NCBI RefSeq assembly: GCF_030867145.1
Contig: NC_134440.1
Coordinates: forward strand, 5,084,001-5,148,000
DNA from: Opisthocomus hoazin
Taxonomy: Eukaryota > Chordata > Aves > Opisthocomiformes > Opisthocomidae
Direction: 5' to 3'
DNA length: 64,000 nucleotides
The first letter of the stretch is position 1; the number at the start of each line of letters is the position of its first letter. Below, one piece after another: positions 36,501-50,000 of the stretch. A program made the translations under genes and the position numbers. The notes beneath the pieces were generated by a model. That model saw only the letters and a program-made list of their open reading frames with translations. It searched no databases and was not told the origin of the DNA.

Positions 36501-38572
36501 CCTCAAAGTCCACATTTGCCTGGCGCTGGTTGAGTTCCTTCAGCTCCTGCAGGTTCTCCAGAACCTCCATCTCCAGCTTGGAGTCCTTGGTTCGGTTCTC
36601 CAGGACCTGGGTGACCAGCGATAAGTCAGGCTTACGTGACATAGCAGAGCCTGCCAGCAATCTCCATCACCACCTCCCCACCCAGTACGGGGCAGGAAGC
36701 ACTAAGAGGATCGTCATCATCCTCACTTTTGGGTCTTAACGGGACAGGAAAAACCAGGGCAAGATGCAGCCTGTCACAAGTCCCAGCACAGGAGGAAACC
36801 TCCTGAGAGCAGAGAGTTGTCTCCCACCCGTCCAGGGCACAGCAATACCTCGGGAGTCTGGAGAATGCAGCCAACGGCTATGAAGTCACCTGCTTCGCTG
36901 GGGAAACCCAGCCAGGGCAGGAGAGAGGTTTGCCTTCTGCAGAGAAGGGCACGTTCTCGTACCTTCATGGGATTGTTGAGCTCTTCGTCTTCCCTCTCCT
37001 TCTGCATTCTTTTCTCCTCTTCCTCCAAGAGCTTCTCAGCTTGGAAGTTGCGAGTGGCACCATGCTCCATGGTGTAGTCTGTGTTCTCAGGATCCGTCTA
37101 GTGAAGAAACAAGACAGCAAAACCATTGTACTGGGGCAGTTCTGCTCCAGCCATCCTGTGGCCACTTCCAGAGCCGCATGCAAACGTTTCCCAATTTCAT
37201 TCACACCACCGAGCAGACGATCATCCACGGCCTTCTGTTCTGCTGCCGCCGATGTGCTGCAGCCCGCGGATGGGCGAGACATTTCCGAACAACAAGCGGC
37301 CATGGAAAGGGAAGCTACACCAAACAGCACACGCTCAGACTCAGTCTTTGCTGGGACACCCCTTCTCCACGGGGCCAGCACGTAGTCATATCCACAGACT
37401 GCACAGCCTCCCCAGAAAGCAAGAGCATAGGAAATACAGAACATATTTCACCTTGAAAGTGATCTCTGCCAGGCAACGCGTGCACTTGATGTAGAAGCGG
37501 AAGATGGGAAGTCCCAGGTACACCTCATTCTGAACCGTCTCCTTACGGGCGTTAAACTTCTTCCCCTTATATATGTATTCACCACACGTCTTGCATCTAG
37601 AAAAGGAGAAAGAACAGTCCACAACACATCACAAAAAGGGAACAAACAGAACAAGAAAAGTCCAAGTGATTTGCAGGCCACGTCAGCCCAGGTTCTGAGC
37701 AATGGTTATTTTTTCCTTTGGAAATTCAGTATCTACTCTTCAAAGAACGCCCAAATCACCCTCTTTCCTCTCCCTTGCCCCTTTTCTTCTGGTCTTTGTC
37801 ACCTCTTACGGCTGCTGGCAGCAGCTCCCCTGCAGCATATGGAGGTGAAACAATTCCTAAGCAAACTCCTCTCCTCTACAGCTGCTTCCCTCTGACCGGC
37901 ACAGCCCCTCTTACCGCATGTTGAAGGGGGCCATGAGCCGCACCACATACTGCCGGTCCTTTGGGAGTTTGAGCTTTGGGATCTTCGCAGGATCGAAGTC
38001 CGGCGGGTAGTATTTCTACAGAGACAGAGCAGAGACGTGTGTGCTGGGCGCAGAGTCACCCGGAGCAGCGCGAACCGTGGCTGGGAGGCTCCCAGCTGCC
38101 GTTTCAGCCTAAGGCATCAGCTCCACACAGCAGGAGCCAGTGCCCCTGCTAACCAGGTGCGGTCTCAAGGGCCAAACACCCCGCCCACCACTCCCTGCCA
38201 GAGCCAGGCATGGGGGGGATCTGTCCATCCTCAGCCCACGCCACCCAACCCTCGCATGCTTTCAGGACCTAACCCTCTTGCCCCTGCCAGCCCCCTCCAA
38301 GCACTGACAGAAGGCCCAGACTGGGGACCCCCAGCCAACCGCCCCCCTCCCAGCCCGAGAGGCCCCTCAGGGACCCCGCTCCGCCTCAGAACGCCTCAGA
38401 ACCCCCCAGCCGGGCACAGACACCCCCGCACCCTTGCCCTGGGGACCAATCTCAGCGATCAGCGAACCCTTCCCAGGACCAGCCCGGCCTGGAGACCCCC
38501 ACGGCGATCACAGACGCCCCCACAGCTGGGAACCCCCCCCCAACTCACGTTCAACACCTTCCGCTCCGACAT
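33578..38572 (-). CDS. YJU2: YJU2 (CCDC94), splicing factor
   Basis: YJU2 joins the spliceosome with the PRP19-related complex and promotes the first, branching step (known from yeast Yju2 and human CCDC94). Eight exons in gene order: 38549-38572, 37915-38015, 37452-37596, 36963-37097, 36425-36606, 35803-35923, 34686-34851, 33578-33663. They sum to 319 codons plus stop with all phases agreeing; human has about 323. The start [17 protein letters not shown] is invariant. A zinc-finger pair, C43-x2-C46 and C80-x2-C83, sits in [19 protein letters not shown] and [15 protein letters not shown]. Then come [17 protein letters not shown] and a long charged coiled coil ([20 protein letters not shown] to [20 protein letters not shown]). 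The acidic SDSDEEP region and [18 protein letters not shown] end match mammals. Confidence 0.97.
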
Positions 38573-38690
38573 GGCTGCGACCTCCCTCAGCCACCGGTGC
38601 CACCCAGCAGCTGCCCCCCGCACCACTCGCCACTTCCGGGAAGTAACCCCGCCTCCCTCCGCCGCTCATTGGTGCGACGAGAAACAGCCC
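38573..38690 (-). promoter_or_regulatory. YJU2: YJU2 promoter with ETS and CCAAT sites
   Basis: On the minus strand, CCCGGAAGTG (plus cacttccggg, 38631-38640) is an ETS/GABPA-type site. CCAAT (plus attgg, 38668-38672) lies about 100 bp upstream of the start codon. There is no TATA box. The arrangement is usual for a housekeeping CpG promoter. Confidence 0.65.
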
Positions 38691-39626
38691 GGCTGATCCT
38701 CGTCTATTAATGGCTGCTTCTGCTGCCTGTCAGAAAGCTCCGCCCACCGCCGCTGTGCCACAGACAAGAGTCCGCTGGTGCGCCGCGAGCCGAGCGGGGG
38801 TTCCGCTGGCCCTGTCTTGGTCTCGGGTGGTCCCGGGCGGTGGCTGTGCCCCGGTTGGGGCCGGGGGAGCGCGGGCAGCGAGCTGCGGGGAGCTGGAGCT
38901 CGGCTTCCTCACAGCGAAGCGGCCATTGGGCCCCGGGCAGGCCCTGCGCTGCAGCAGTTCATCGTGTGGGTAACGGGCTAAGAAGTCTGATTTCTGTAAG
39001 AAATATTCCCCCAGCTGCAGCTTTCCACCTTTGTTCAGAGAGGTATTTTCTAGTCAGTCTTTGGGGTGGGAAAAAATTAAAATTCTTGTCCCAAATGCCA
39101 ATCTACGGGTGCTTTCGGCGATGCGGGTTGGTGCAGCGGGAGAGCATTCCAGGGAAACGCCTCTGCTTCGCCTTACTGATTCCTGCTCCCACGGGCTTTG
39201 GTGTCTCCGGCTTAAAACTGAGGGTTTGGAGTCTTTCACTTACGGTTTATTGTTTTGAGTTTGCAGCTGGTGGTTTCTTACTCGGGGGTTGTCATTAATT
39301 ACTGTATTTTGTAAGAAAAAATGAGCCACGAGCTGTGGAAATTTCCTGCAGGGCTCTGTTCTGGGGGTCGGGAAGAAGCACCGATGGATGAAGTCGGGGT
39401 TTTTTCTCTCAAACACCAGCACTGACTCCTGTCCCTGAAGGAAAAAGGAGGTGGGAGCCTGGCAGCTCCACAGTTTCTTGCCATGTCAGGAGCTGGAGCT
39501 GCCCCTTCCCTGCGGTTGGTCCAGTAGTGGCTCCTCTGGGGACATGGTGTGCACATGGCGCCGAGCCGGTGATAGACTCACTCCTGTGAGTAGGTTTTAA
39601 TTAATTAAAAATTGGCTTATTCTTTC
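38691..39626. other. YJU2-HNRNPM spacer, left part
   Basis: GC-rich up to about 38,960 (end of the YJU2 CpG island), then mixed composition. I see no exon, RNA gene or repeat family here. A divergent non-coding transcript from the YJU2 promoter is possible but unsupported. Confidence 0.5.
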
Positions 39627-40016
39627 ACAGAATCCCAGAATGTTGGGGGTTGGCAGGGCGCTCTGTGGGTCACCCAGCCCAACCCCCTGCCCAAGCAGGG
39701 TCACCCAGAGCAGCTGCACAGCACCGCGTCCAGGCGGGTCTGGAATATCTCCAGAGAAGGAGACTCCACAGCCTCCCTGGGCAGCCTGGGCCAGGGCTCC
39801 GGCACCCTCAGAGGGAAGAAGTTCTTCCTCGGGTTCAGCTGGAGCTTCCTCTGCTTCAGTTTGTGCCCGTTGCCCCTTGTCCTGTCTCTGGGCACCACTG
39901 AACAGAGTCTGGCCCTGTCCTCCTGACCCCCACCCTGCAGATATTTAGAGGCATTTCTAAGGTCCCCTCTCAGCCTTCTCTTCTCAAGGCTGAACAAGCC
40001 CAGCTCCCTCAGCCTT
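39627..40016 (-). mobile_element. CR1 LINE, 5'-truncated
   Basis: The minus strand carries the end of the reverse transcriptase ORF ([40 protein letters not shown]) and the 3'UTR. The tail repeat (cacagaatcccagaatg) is at the left end. It is very similar to the inner CR1 at 7313-7845, so both belong to the same or closely related subfamilies. It sits between YJU2 and HNRNPM. Confidence 0.9.
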
Positions 40017-40920
40017 CAATTCATGTCCCTGCCCCTCTGCACGCGCCTCGTTGGGGCGCAGACCCAGGCTGACACCCTGGGGCCCCTCTGGCTCCCTCAC
40101 AGCCCTCCTTCCTCGCGTACAGAACAGACTTTTTCCTCCCTACCCCACCACAGATCTCTCCAAGTCCCTCCGTACTCCTCTCAGAGTGTCCCCACGCCTC
40201 CTCCGAGGCCCCTCACCACCCGTCCCCAGGCTCTCCCCATGCCCGAAGGCGCTATGTGCCCCCAGCTCTGCCTTCCAGCCCCCCTGGGCCCCAGGTGCTG
40301 TGCACACAGAACCTGCCAGAAGGTATGCGGCCCACTTTGGGATTGTGGAACAGGAGACAGCCAGCGCCGAAGGCAGAACGGGGCCCTCTGTGAACCCTCA
40401 CCCTCCGAGCTCAGTGCAAGGGGCCGCCCAGCGAGAACTGGAGATCGCTGATGAAATTTATGGGGATGAAAAAGGGAATCCGCGGGGACGACGGGCTGAG
40501 CGAAGCAATGCGTGCGAGAGGCGACCCGCAGGGGAAGAGCTCTGATCCCGCCAGCCTCAGCAGCGCCGTCCTGCTTCCTAATCCTGCTAATAATCCTAGT
40601 CCCCCATGCCGGTGGGGCCTCCCCGAAGCTCCAGCGGGCGGGCAGGCGTCACCCTAAGCTCAACCCCCGCTCCAGGCTGGGCCCGCCCGCAAACCGGGCC
40701 AACCCCGGCCGCGGCTGACAGGCCCTGAGGGAGCAGCGCCCGCAGCGCGGCCCGTCCTGCCTCCCCGGCGCGGCATCCCGCGGGGACGGGACGGATGAGG
40801 CTCCCTGGGCCGCCCCGCAGCCCGGGAAGGGCCCCGCAGCCAGGTAAGGGCCCGGCAGGCCCCGCCGCTCCCTCAGGCCCCGGGCGCGGCCTCCCCCGCC
40901 CCGGCGCGGGCCGCGCGCCG
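40017..40920. other. YJU2-HNRNPM spacer, right part
   Basis: From about 40,650 CpG density rises into the HNRNPM island. The portion before it shows no recognisable gene or repeat. Confidence 0.5.
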
Positions 40921-40926
40921 CCGCAG

Positions 40927-40938
40927 TGCGCATGCGCA
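40927..40938 (+). promoter_or_regulatory. HNRNPM: NRF1 site in HNRNPM promoter
   Basis: TGCGCATGCGCA is a perfect palindromic NRF1 site 100-111 bp upstream of the HNRNPM start codon, inside the CpG island (about 40,650-41,560). Confidence 0.8.
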
Positions 40939-41034
40939 GCGCCGCCAGGCGCCGTTGCCGCCAGGCGCCGTCCCGGCGTGCCCCGCGCGCAGCCAGCGGG
41001 GCGGGCTCTCCTCACACAAAGGCGCAGCGCTGGG

Positions 41035-41045
41035 AAAATGGCGGC
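41035..41045 (+). promoter_or_regulatory. HNRNPM: YY1 motif overlapping the HNRNPM start codon
   Basis: AAAATGGCGGC matches the YY1 consensus and contains the initiator ATG at 41038. YY1 sites spanning the start codon are frequent in housekeeping and RNA-processing genes (known). Transcription then starts shortly upstream, giving a short 5'UTR. Confidence 0.7.
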
Positions 41046-44000
41046 GGCGACGGCGGTAGCGGCGGCGACGGAAAACGCCGGCGGGAAAATGGAGGAGCCG
41101 GCAGCGGCCGCGGCGACGACGACGACGACGACAGCAGCGGCAGCGGCAGCAGCAGCGGCGGCTCCGCCACCACCTAACGGGGCGGGCGGTGCCGGGGAGG
41201 CCCCCCCCAAGAGGTAGGGTGGCGGCCGTGTGGGCCGCGCTGCCGCCTGGGCCTGCCGCGCCGCGTGCGGCCTACCCGCGCCGCGGGCCTGGCCTGGGCT
41301 GGGCCGGGCCGGGGGGGCTATCGGCGGGGCTGGGACTGGGGCCAGGGCCTCTACCGGGGCTTGGGCCACGGTTCGCCTCCAGACGCGGCCCGGGAGCCCG
41401 AGCGGGGCCTATCCGCTGCGGCGCGGGGACTGGCGGGCGCGTTTGGGGCCTCCTGCCGGCGGAGGTCGGAGCTGGGAAGGAGCTGGGCCCTCGGCCTGGC
41501 GCTTTGTGCGCCGCGCAGGCCCCGGCGTACGGCGGCCCGGGGGTCTTTGCCTATCCCACCTAAAAAATCTTTCTGCTGGGCCTGAATGGACAACTCCAGG
41601 CCTCCCCTAGAGGTACAGGCTGTGCCAGCGGGGTGGGGTTTGATGTGCTAAGTTAATTACTTTTTGTTCTATCGATGGCAGGCTGTAATAGGCTTTTCTC
41701 GGTTGATCATCTTTCGTCTTGCTGCAGCATTTGGAGCAAAGTGTCTCTGTGTTGAGGTTGATGATGTGCTTGGGGAGTGTGGGGGTTAGAAACATGAGAG
41801 GCAAATGCCCCAAGAGCGAGAGAGGGCTTGAAGGTGATCCCAGGTGTGAAGTAAAGGTTCTGTGTCTAACGGTAATAAAATATTACAGACACTTTAAAAA
41901 AAGTCTGCAGGGATTACAATTCTTGGTCTGTAAACGTGGGGATTGCAAGCAGAAAAAGTTTGAGCTGCTTATTGCTTTGTGCTAACCTCATCTTGGGAAA
42001 CTTGATAGTTAGCAAAGATTTTTTAGTTCCAAATCTGTGGAATGAAGAATACATTTTCTTCAGTTAATCTTGGGCCCCAGGCCTTAAATGCCACGGAGAT
42101 AAGAATCAGCATTTTGAATCTGATGTTCTGTGAGTAATGTTTTAGGCTTGAGGTCAGATTTGCTTATCTGCTGTTCCTGAGGTGTGTTACATAGCTGTGT
42201 GTCGGTCAGGCTGCCAGTCGCTGCCGGCTGTTGTGCCCAGGCATGTTGCCTATCTGTAGTTGGACCCGGAGCTGACAGATCTGAACGACCGAGGCCAGCT
42301 CGATGGTCTGTAGTTAATTGGAGATAATATGGGTATGGCGAGGAGGTGGTGGTGTGTCTCAATTTGGAAAAACCACTCCCATCTGTCTCACTACCTGAAG
42401 ACAGTCAGCTTTCTAAATCTCACTTTTTGGGAAAAATATATCAATTTTTTTTTTCCCCAACATGTAATAATTAAACTGTGTTTATGGCAACCGAAAAAAT
42501 ACCGGCATATGCAACTTCTTCTGTCTTCTTCCTGCCGGGCAGAAACAGGCATGCCTGTTCAGGAGCGGAGGCAGTTCTGATCCTGGTGCCACCATGGCAG
42601 ACAATACAGTGACGCGTAATATGTTAGCCAGGGCTAGGGAAGGATCTTCCCATCATCTTCTCCGCTCCTCACATTGCGTAGTTGGTACGTGGAGGATGTT
42701 TATGTCTTAGATTCTGTTTACGCCTCAAAACTCGCACTTGGGCCAATAAAATGATAATATGTAATATTACTAATAATACAGGCAATATATAATAAGTAAT
42801 TTGTCCTATATGAGGAGACAGTTGATTCCTGGAAGTATAAGTGAAGATGTCTGCTTTGTTCCGATTTTTTTTTTTCTGGCCCGCTTTATATTTGGAGTTT
42901 CTCCAGAAAGCTTATCTTTTTATCTAGGTGCAATTCAATCTGTAATATCAAGCTCCATGTAGCAAAGCTAACATGTCTGCAGTGATAATGCCAGCGTTCA
43001 TGTGAACAAATTTTCAGTGTCCTTGGGGCGGGGAGGAGGAGGATGTGCCTATACTGGATTTTGATTCTTGCTGTGCTTAGTGAAGGAAGTAAGAGTTTCC
43101 CCTTCAGTTCCTCCTTCTACATTACATCACAGACAGAAGTATTTTTCTTTAGATGAAGCATTTAAGTTCTCTAACCCAAGGAAAAAAATCAGAGTAGACA
43201 AAATATCTTCTGCAAATAACTACTTAAATGCATTATTTTCTGTAGATCTTGTGTTAGCATTGGTGTAAATAGATTGTGGTTATGCGGGGTGGTTCGTTAT
43301 TGAGGTGGGCAAAGCGCTGTGGGAATTTCGTCTCGCCTGCCCTTTCAACTCGGGGATACTCACAGGCATGGTGTATTGTGGAGGTGATGTGGGGCTCGTT
43401 CCTTCCTGTAGTCTAGAACTGCCTTAAAAGAAGCCATAAATGCTCAGTTGTTTTCATATTTGGTAATCACATCTTTTAAGCGTTCTCTGTGGACCTGTAT
43501 CTGCATGTTCTTGTAATTTTGGTGTGTGAAACCCGTGGAGGTGATGTCTGAAATCCTGCAAAAGGAAGAAAAGTTCGCAGCTGAAGTAATTTCCTTGACA
43601 TTTCTTTTGACCTGGCTGGTTTTTGTTATGCTGAATATGATAAGGAACATATTCTAGACTAATGCTTGTCTTTTATGGCAGGTGGCTTGTCTGAATTCTT
43701 TACAGGTGTGTCAAAGCTTGAGGTGTTTTTAAGCTGACTTGGGAGCCTTCAGTGCAGGATTGCAGAAAATGTCTGCATCATACCGCATTACTTCGAAGCA
43801 TGTTATACAGCACTTCAACCCAGGGAGAATGTAAATAGTTACAGTCTGAGGAATAACCATAAAAAAACTGGGTGTAGCTTTTTAACACAAGCACTAAATT
43901 TTGTGTTATTTCTTCAGCCACACAGAAGTTAAGGTGTTGGAAGGATTGTCCTATTTTGAATCTATTTTTAGGTTTTTAATTACTTAATTACTCAAGAAGC

Positions 44001-47000
44001 TTTAAAAAAGTTCAGTGAGGGGAAGTCTAAAAATTTCACTTTTTGGTGACATAAATATTGTACATAACTAAAGAACACTTTTTATAGACCTCTTTTCCAG
44101 CGTATTACTTACATGCAGAACCTGTGTCTGTTTTGACATGAAGTGATACATGATGGCTACACTTAGAGCCACATTCTGTTTGCCGTTATAGAGTACAATA
44201 TTTTTATGTGTTTGCTTGTAACGTATCCTTGTAGCTGAAAAAGTGTAGGCTGCTATGTAACAAAAATGGGGAACCCGCTCATGTATAAAACTTCGTAGAC
44301 ATCTGCGTACTTGGTTCTTTTTTGTCCCTGAAGGCTGTTGTGTCAGTGATTGTTCAGTGATTGAAATGGTTCTGAAGGAACGGACAGGGCTGATGCAGAA
44401 GCGTGTTCACGTCAGAGCCAGAATTTCTGACGTGGCTTGGACTTTGCAGGGCTACCTAGGTCTTGAGTTGAGCAAAAACTCAGTGTTTGTACAGATAAGT
44501 TTTAGGAACTTTGCCGGCTTTTTTGACTAATGTGTTCTCATGAATTCTTTCTGAAGATGTATTTCTGCATCTTCTCAACCAGCACAAAGTGAACAAGGAG
44601 ACGGATTGGATTAGTTAAGGAAATCGTATCAGGCTGAGGCTGAAGTATTTCATTCTCCTGTGGTGTGGTTTTTTTTTTGTTGTTGTTATTCAGTGGCATT
44701 TGTGTCCTGTTAAGACCTGAGGGTTGTCTAGATTGGTTGAGAAAGAGTCTTAATTTTTTTTTGTAGTTTTTAGGGTGTTAGAGCTGGTATTCTGAAATAG
44801 TTAATAGAACTATTCAATATGTCTGTTGTAATGCACAGGGGCTTTGAATTTGTGTCTTCTGAAAACTGTATTAATGGGAGGAGAAAAAAAGTGTTCTTAG
44901 GTAAGAGTCATTGACCTGAGTGTTTAGTTAGATACAGGATTATTTTGTTAAAATTTTTCAAGTATAAGACTACAAATCTGGTGGGTCAGTGTATTATTTG
45001 ACTTAAGTTTAAGTAGTGTAGTGTTCTAAGGAGAAAATAAATAGGGTGGATGTCTGGTCTGGAGCATCATGAGGAGATGGGAGTGAGGCTTGGTCGGCTT
45101 TAAAGAGATTCAGCTTATGAAATTGAAAACTGGCTACGTTGGATAATTGTGGGAGAGAATAGTGGGTCTTCATGACATCAGTTGTCTTCTGTCAGGAAAT
45201 CTGTGTTACAATACAGTGTGTAGCACTGGTGCCGTGCATACCAGTTTGGTTGAAAGGTGTACAGTTTTGCAAATAATGTGAAAGGATGAAACTTTGCAAG
45301 TTGTGATTTAGTTTTAAGAATGTAACAAGTTATGTTCCAAGAGGTGGTATGACATTGAACAAATGCCAGAGTAGTTAATGTGTGTGATTATCTCTCTTTG
45401 CTTGCAGTGAAAGTGAACGACCAAGCCAAAATGAAAAAAGAAAAGAGAAAAGTGTCAAAAGAGGAGGAAATCGCTTTGAGCCCTATGCTAATCCTGCTAA
45501 AAGATACCGAGCTTTTATTACAAATATTCCATTTGATGTGAAGTGGCAGTCTCTGAAAGACCTGGTCAAAGAGAAAGGTAATGTACAACTCAGGTGGCCA
45601 AGTGATGTCTGTCATCTTCCTTGTGGCTGACTTTGTAAACTTAAGCGCTGAAGCTCTGGGTGGACTTAGTGACATGAGTTGTGTAAAAGGTCTTCTCGAA
45701 GCCTTTTTGGGTGTCGCACAGCGTCTCCTCCCTGGCAGCCTTCCATATGGATGCTTCCTTTATAGGCATGTTGGTATGCAGCTAATAGTGCTTCATCGGA
45801 GATTTTTAAAAGAGTATTTTTTGGGGGGGGGGGGGGGGGCGGGAACAACAAGGCTCCTATCGGATAATAGCCTTGATGTGCAACAAGACTTTCTGAAGCA
45901 TTTTAATGTCTTTTGGGTAATAAAGGTAGTTATTTACTGCTGATCCGGTGTGTGTGTGTGTATAGCCGTGTCCCCAAACTTTGTAGTGATTGTGCTTAGA
46001 TAAAGATCCATACTGCCATTTGAGAGCAGTAAAATGTATTTAAGGGTGACCTGCAAAAAAGAAATACCCGGTTTGTGCTTTGGCATGTGCTGCAACACAG
46101 TTAGGACTTTGGAAATCACGTTCATGGTGCTTCCTTCTTCCCCACTTCCGTTTAACTGTCCCATGTGAATGGGAGCTGCCTTAGTTTGTTGACCTTAGTG
46201 TTTTCATCTCTTGAAGAAGGTGAAGAAATTGAGCTGACTATTCTCAGGTGGTGGCAAGTCTAAATGTAGTGTTATTTCTTTAAGCTGATGCCCAGCTTAC
46301 TAGTTTTCAAGTCACCTTGGAAATGCAGTGGATTGGCGAGAAAATACTTGGCTTCTCCATCATTAAAATGTCTAAAAACAAGTTAAGAGTAACTAATACA
46401 ACTGTTCCTCTTGTGGGTCACTTCTAAAATACATAGCATCAGTCATAAATGTCTCTCAAAATAGTGATCAGTGTTCACTTGTGTTTGAACTAGGCAAGGA
46501 ATGATAGTTAATGTGTTCAGGAGGTGTGGCCTGATGAATGGGAAAACAAATTTCTAAAGGGTTTTAAAATGTTTGTGTTTGGAGGCAAAATGGAACTGAG
46601 TCTGCGTGATGAACTTCAGGATCGTAAGCCCTGGGAAACTTCAATAATTAGAGGCTGTGAAATGTTGATGCTTGTGATTCGGCAATGGTTTTCTGTAATA
46701 CGAATAATTACAGTCTTAAAGGCTGCTTTTAACACGCCCTAATTATGAATGGTCCCTTACCTTTAAACTATGCTTTCACTTTGCTACACAAGATAGATTG
46801 GTTAATAGGAGTATCTGTGTGTGTAGATGTCTTAATTTTAAGTACTGTGTTGAATTCCGTTCCAAGTGTCTTGTGGTTTCTCTCCAGTTCACGTGGATGG
46901 AAAAGTCCGGTGTGAGATTGTTTCCTGCCTTGCTGTTCAGCTACTCATTCCAGCAGATACTCCTAGGGGAACATTGAAACCTCTTCATTCTGTCTGCAGG

Positions 47001-50000
47001 GCTTGTTATGCTAAATATTGAGAAGCATTGTTCTTGGTTTTTGGGACTGCTTGTTAAAATACAACAGTTAGATTTGCTGTGTAGTTGCGATTCGTTCTGA
47101 TTAGTCACTGACTTCTCCCAAATTGGTGCTCTTGTGCTGTGCTTGAAGTTGCTCAATCGGTACTTCTTGATACAAGGCATAGTAGTTCCAAGAACCAGGA
47201 ATGTGACCGTGGAAAAATCTAAATGCTAGAATTCTTGGTTTGTAAGCGTAAGAATTACAGGCCAAACGTTCAGGGTTTTGAGAACATGTGAAACAGATCT
47301 GTACACATAGGCATTTCATGGCTGCTCCGTCAGTTGTGAAGACTTAAGCTGTTAGCAGCAATGGCATAGCAGGTTGCTGAACGTAGGAGGAGTTCCCCTC
47401 GATCAGCTGTTTTGCGTCAGTAAGTATGGATTAGGAGACATGAGCTTTGAGGTCTGCTCATATTTCTGCAACCTGGATTTTTCAGATGCGTACATCTGAA
47501 GTCTTCTAAAGGTGATATCTCTCTCGAGTAATGCCTTGGTTCAGTCATTTCAGTGTATTTGTTGGTGAAACTCAATTACAGGTATGCAGTATGATGTAAT
47601 TATTAACGAAATGACAAAATGTTCTTGGTTGAAACTCCCTTGTATTGGCTGACAAACACAAGGTTCTGCTAAACTGATGTAATCAGCATTGATAACTGGC
47701 AATTGGTGAGTGGGTTCAGGAGAAGAATGAGGCAGCGGTTCTTCAGCATGTAAGTGGAGTCTAAATGTAAATGTGGTTGAATGCAAAATAGCTGTCTTAA
47801 TCTGTCCCTCAACAAACGGCTCTGTCTTGGGGAGAAAACCAGTAATGCTTCATGGCAGCTGGCAGAAGTGAGGTGGTACCATATGATAAAAAAGAACTTG
47901 TATTTGAATTTGAGATATTTATTGATTCCTTTAGGAAATACAGAATTTCGTGTATTAAACCTTTTTAATGCCCAGAGTAGCAAGATGGCATACAATACCA
48001 GGAGAAAGATTAGCTGTAAAATGAGGCAGTAACGATCTTCTGCTCTGTTGCACAGCTAGGACCAATTGCAGTCAAGGCCGTGCTCGTGCTGCATTCAGAG
48101 ATTCCGGGACGCCCCAGTGACTGTTCGTATTAGCGTGGCTGTACCACCTTTACGTAAGGCAGAGCTGTAGTGTGGAGCAGGCACGGCTGACTCTTCCCGG
48201 AGAAACCTGGATCTGTGACCGGATGGGAGCAACAGAAGCAGCAAAGCTTTCCCAGCTTAAACTTCCTGTGAAGAAGAGCAGCTGCTAAACTTCATGTGCT
48301 GTGTTCTTTCTTGCTACATCTCCAGAAATTTCTGGAACCTTTGTGGCCTCCTAAAGATGTAACTCGTGCCCTCTTGCTATTGTACTCAATCCCAGATGTT
48401 AGTACTGGTGAGCACTTGTGTTACATTGGTACTAATAACTGTTACTCCAGTACCTGAAGGCACCTGTTACTGGAAAGTCCCCTGGGCCTCGACGCCCAAG
48501 ATTCTGTTGCAGTATGCTTGCAGACCGAAGTTTTAGGTGGGCAAAGAGAGAAGGATGAATAATCAATGTGCAGGTGCTGTTCCACACCTGACTTGTTTCC
48601 CCCGACTTTAAGTAGATGCATGAATGAATTGCTCTATTTTCATTTGCCTTAACTTTCTTTTCGAGGAGGCACTGTCTGTAATCAGTGGATATGAAGTTGT
48701 TTTTTTTTTTTTCACTTAATCTTTCCTGCCTGGGCTGTTAGAGAGCCGAAATTGCCCATGTTTTTTTCTGGGTTCTCTCATGCAAAGGTGAGATTTCCTT
48801 TCCACTGCCGTAAAAGAATAGCTTGCAAACTTGTCTCTGCCTCTATTCTGGGAAGAATGTTTTTCTTCTCCCCTTTTAACTAAAGCTTTGTACATGTCTA
48901 AAGTGTGTTTCTCTTGTCTCTCCCCAGCACAAGCCCCCATGTAACTTTTTTGAGGTTGCCTGTCATGAGCTTTAAACACTGTAAATGAAGGAGGAGCTGT
49001 GACAAATTCTGAATTGCCTCATGTTGAAAGTGTTAGGCTTTTGATGGCAGGGTCCTCTTGAGTCAGTCGCATTGCTTGGAGTTCTTCAGAAGACGATGGG
49101 ACATCCATGTAGTTTTGATAGTGTCTCAAGAGGCTTCTTTCTCTAGTTAGTATTTACTTTTGACCCTGTAGGCCAAATAAATTACTGCAATGTAAAGCAT
49201 TTACCTCTTTTTCAGTTTCTGTGCTTCTGCTCTTGCTGAAACTTGCCTCTCTGTACCTTTCACACCTTTCAGAGCTTCTTGGTTTGTTGCTAACTATTAA
49301 AATCATACTGTCCAACTTTAGAATCTTCAAAGATGACATCTACGTCTGGGCTTGTTATCCTGGTTACTTCCCAGATATGCCTTTAGGGCTAGGTGAATCC
49401 ATCTGAGCCATGCCTCAAATCACCTGGTAGATGTGCTTATCTGAGCTTCCTGAACAGTCATTGGAGAATATCTGAATGCTGACAGAGCAGCCTGGCTTGA
49501 ACATCTCAATTTTCCATGCAGATAAACTTCTTTGGAAAGTGGATATAGAGTTTGAGGGGGAAAACCCTGATGGCTGTAATAAGTAACACTGGAGATTGCA
49601 ATAACTAGAAGTAAAAAGTAATGATTTCTGCTTTAATCTCTTGTTTTAAGACACATCAAGTTTCTGAACTTTCTCAAGTGTGAAGTTTAAAAAAATAAAG
49701 AAGTCTATTTCCTCTAAGTCTTAAAGACTCCATGGGGAACATGTTCCTTAATTACACTTGCATTGACATAGAGCTAGTGTTTTCTGCAAGATTTGTCTCC
49801 CTTTAGAGGCTGGTCCGGTAATAAACTTGAGTTCCTTGAGTAACAGCCTCTTGTGCCTCAATGAAATTTCTTCACTTGTGGATATAGAATATATGTTTCT
49901 TGCTGTAAGGCAACTGTTCTCTAGCAATAAGATCATCTGTCTGGATCACTGTGCATTTCTTTTGCCTTCTGAAGCAGGTTTAGTACGTGGATATCTGCTG

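Noticed and set aside
38960-39600. A possible small gene or lncRNA upstream of YJU2
   Set aside because: No conserved coding frame or convincing splice pair could be supported from sequence alone.
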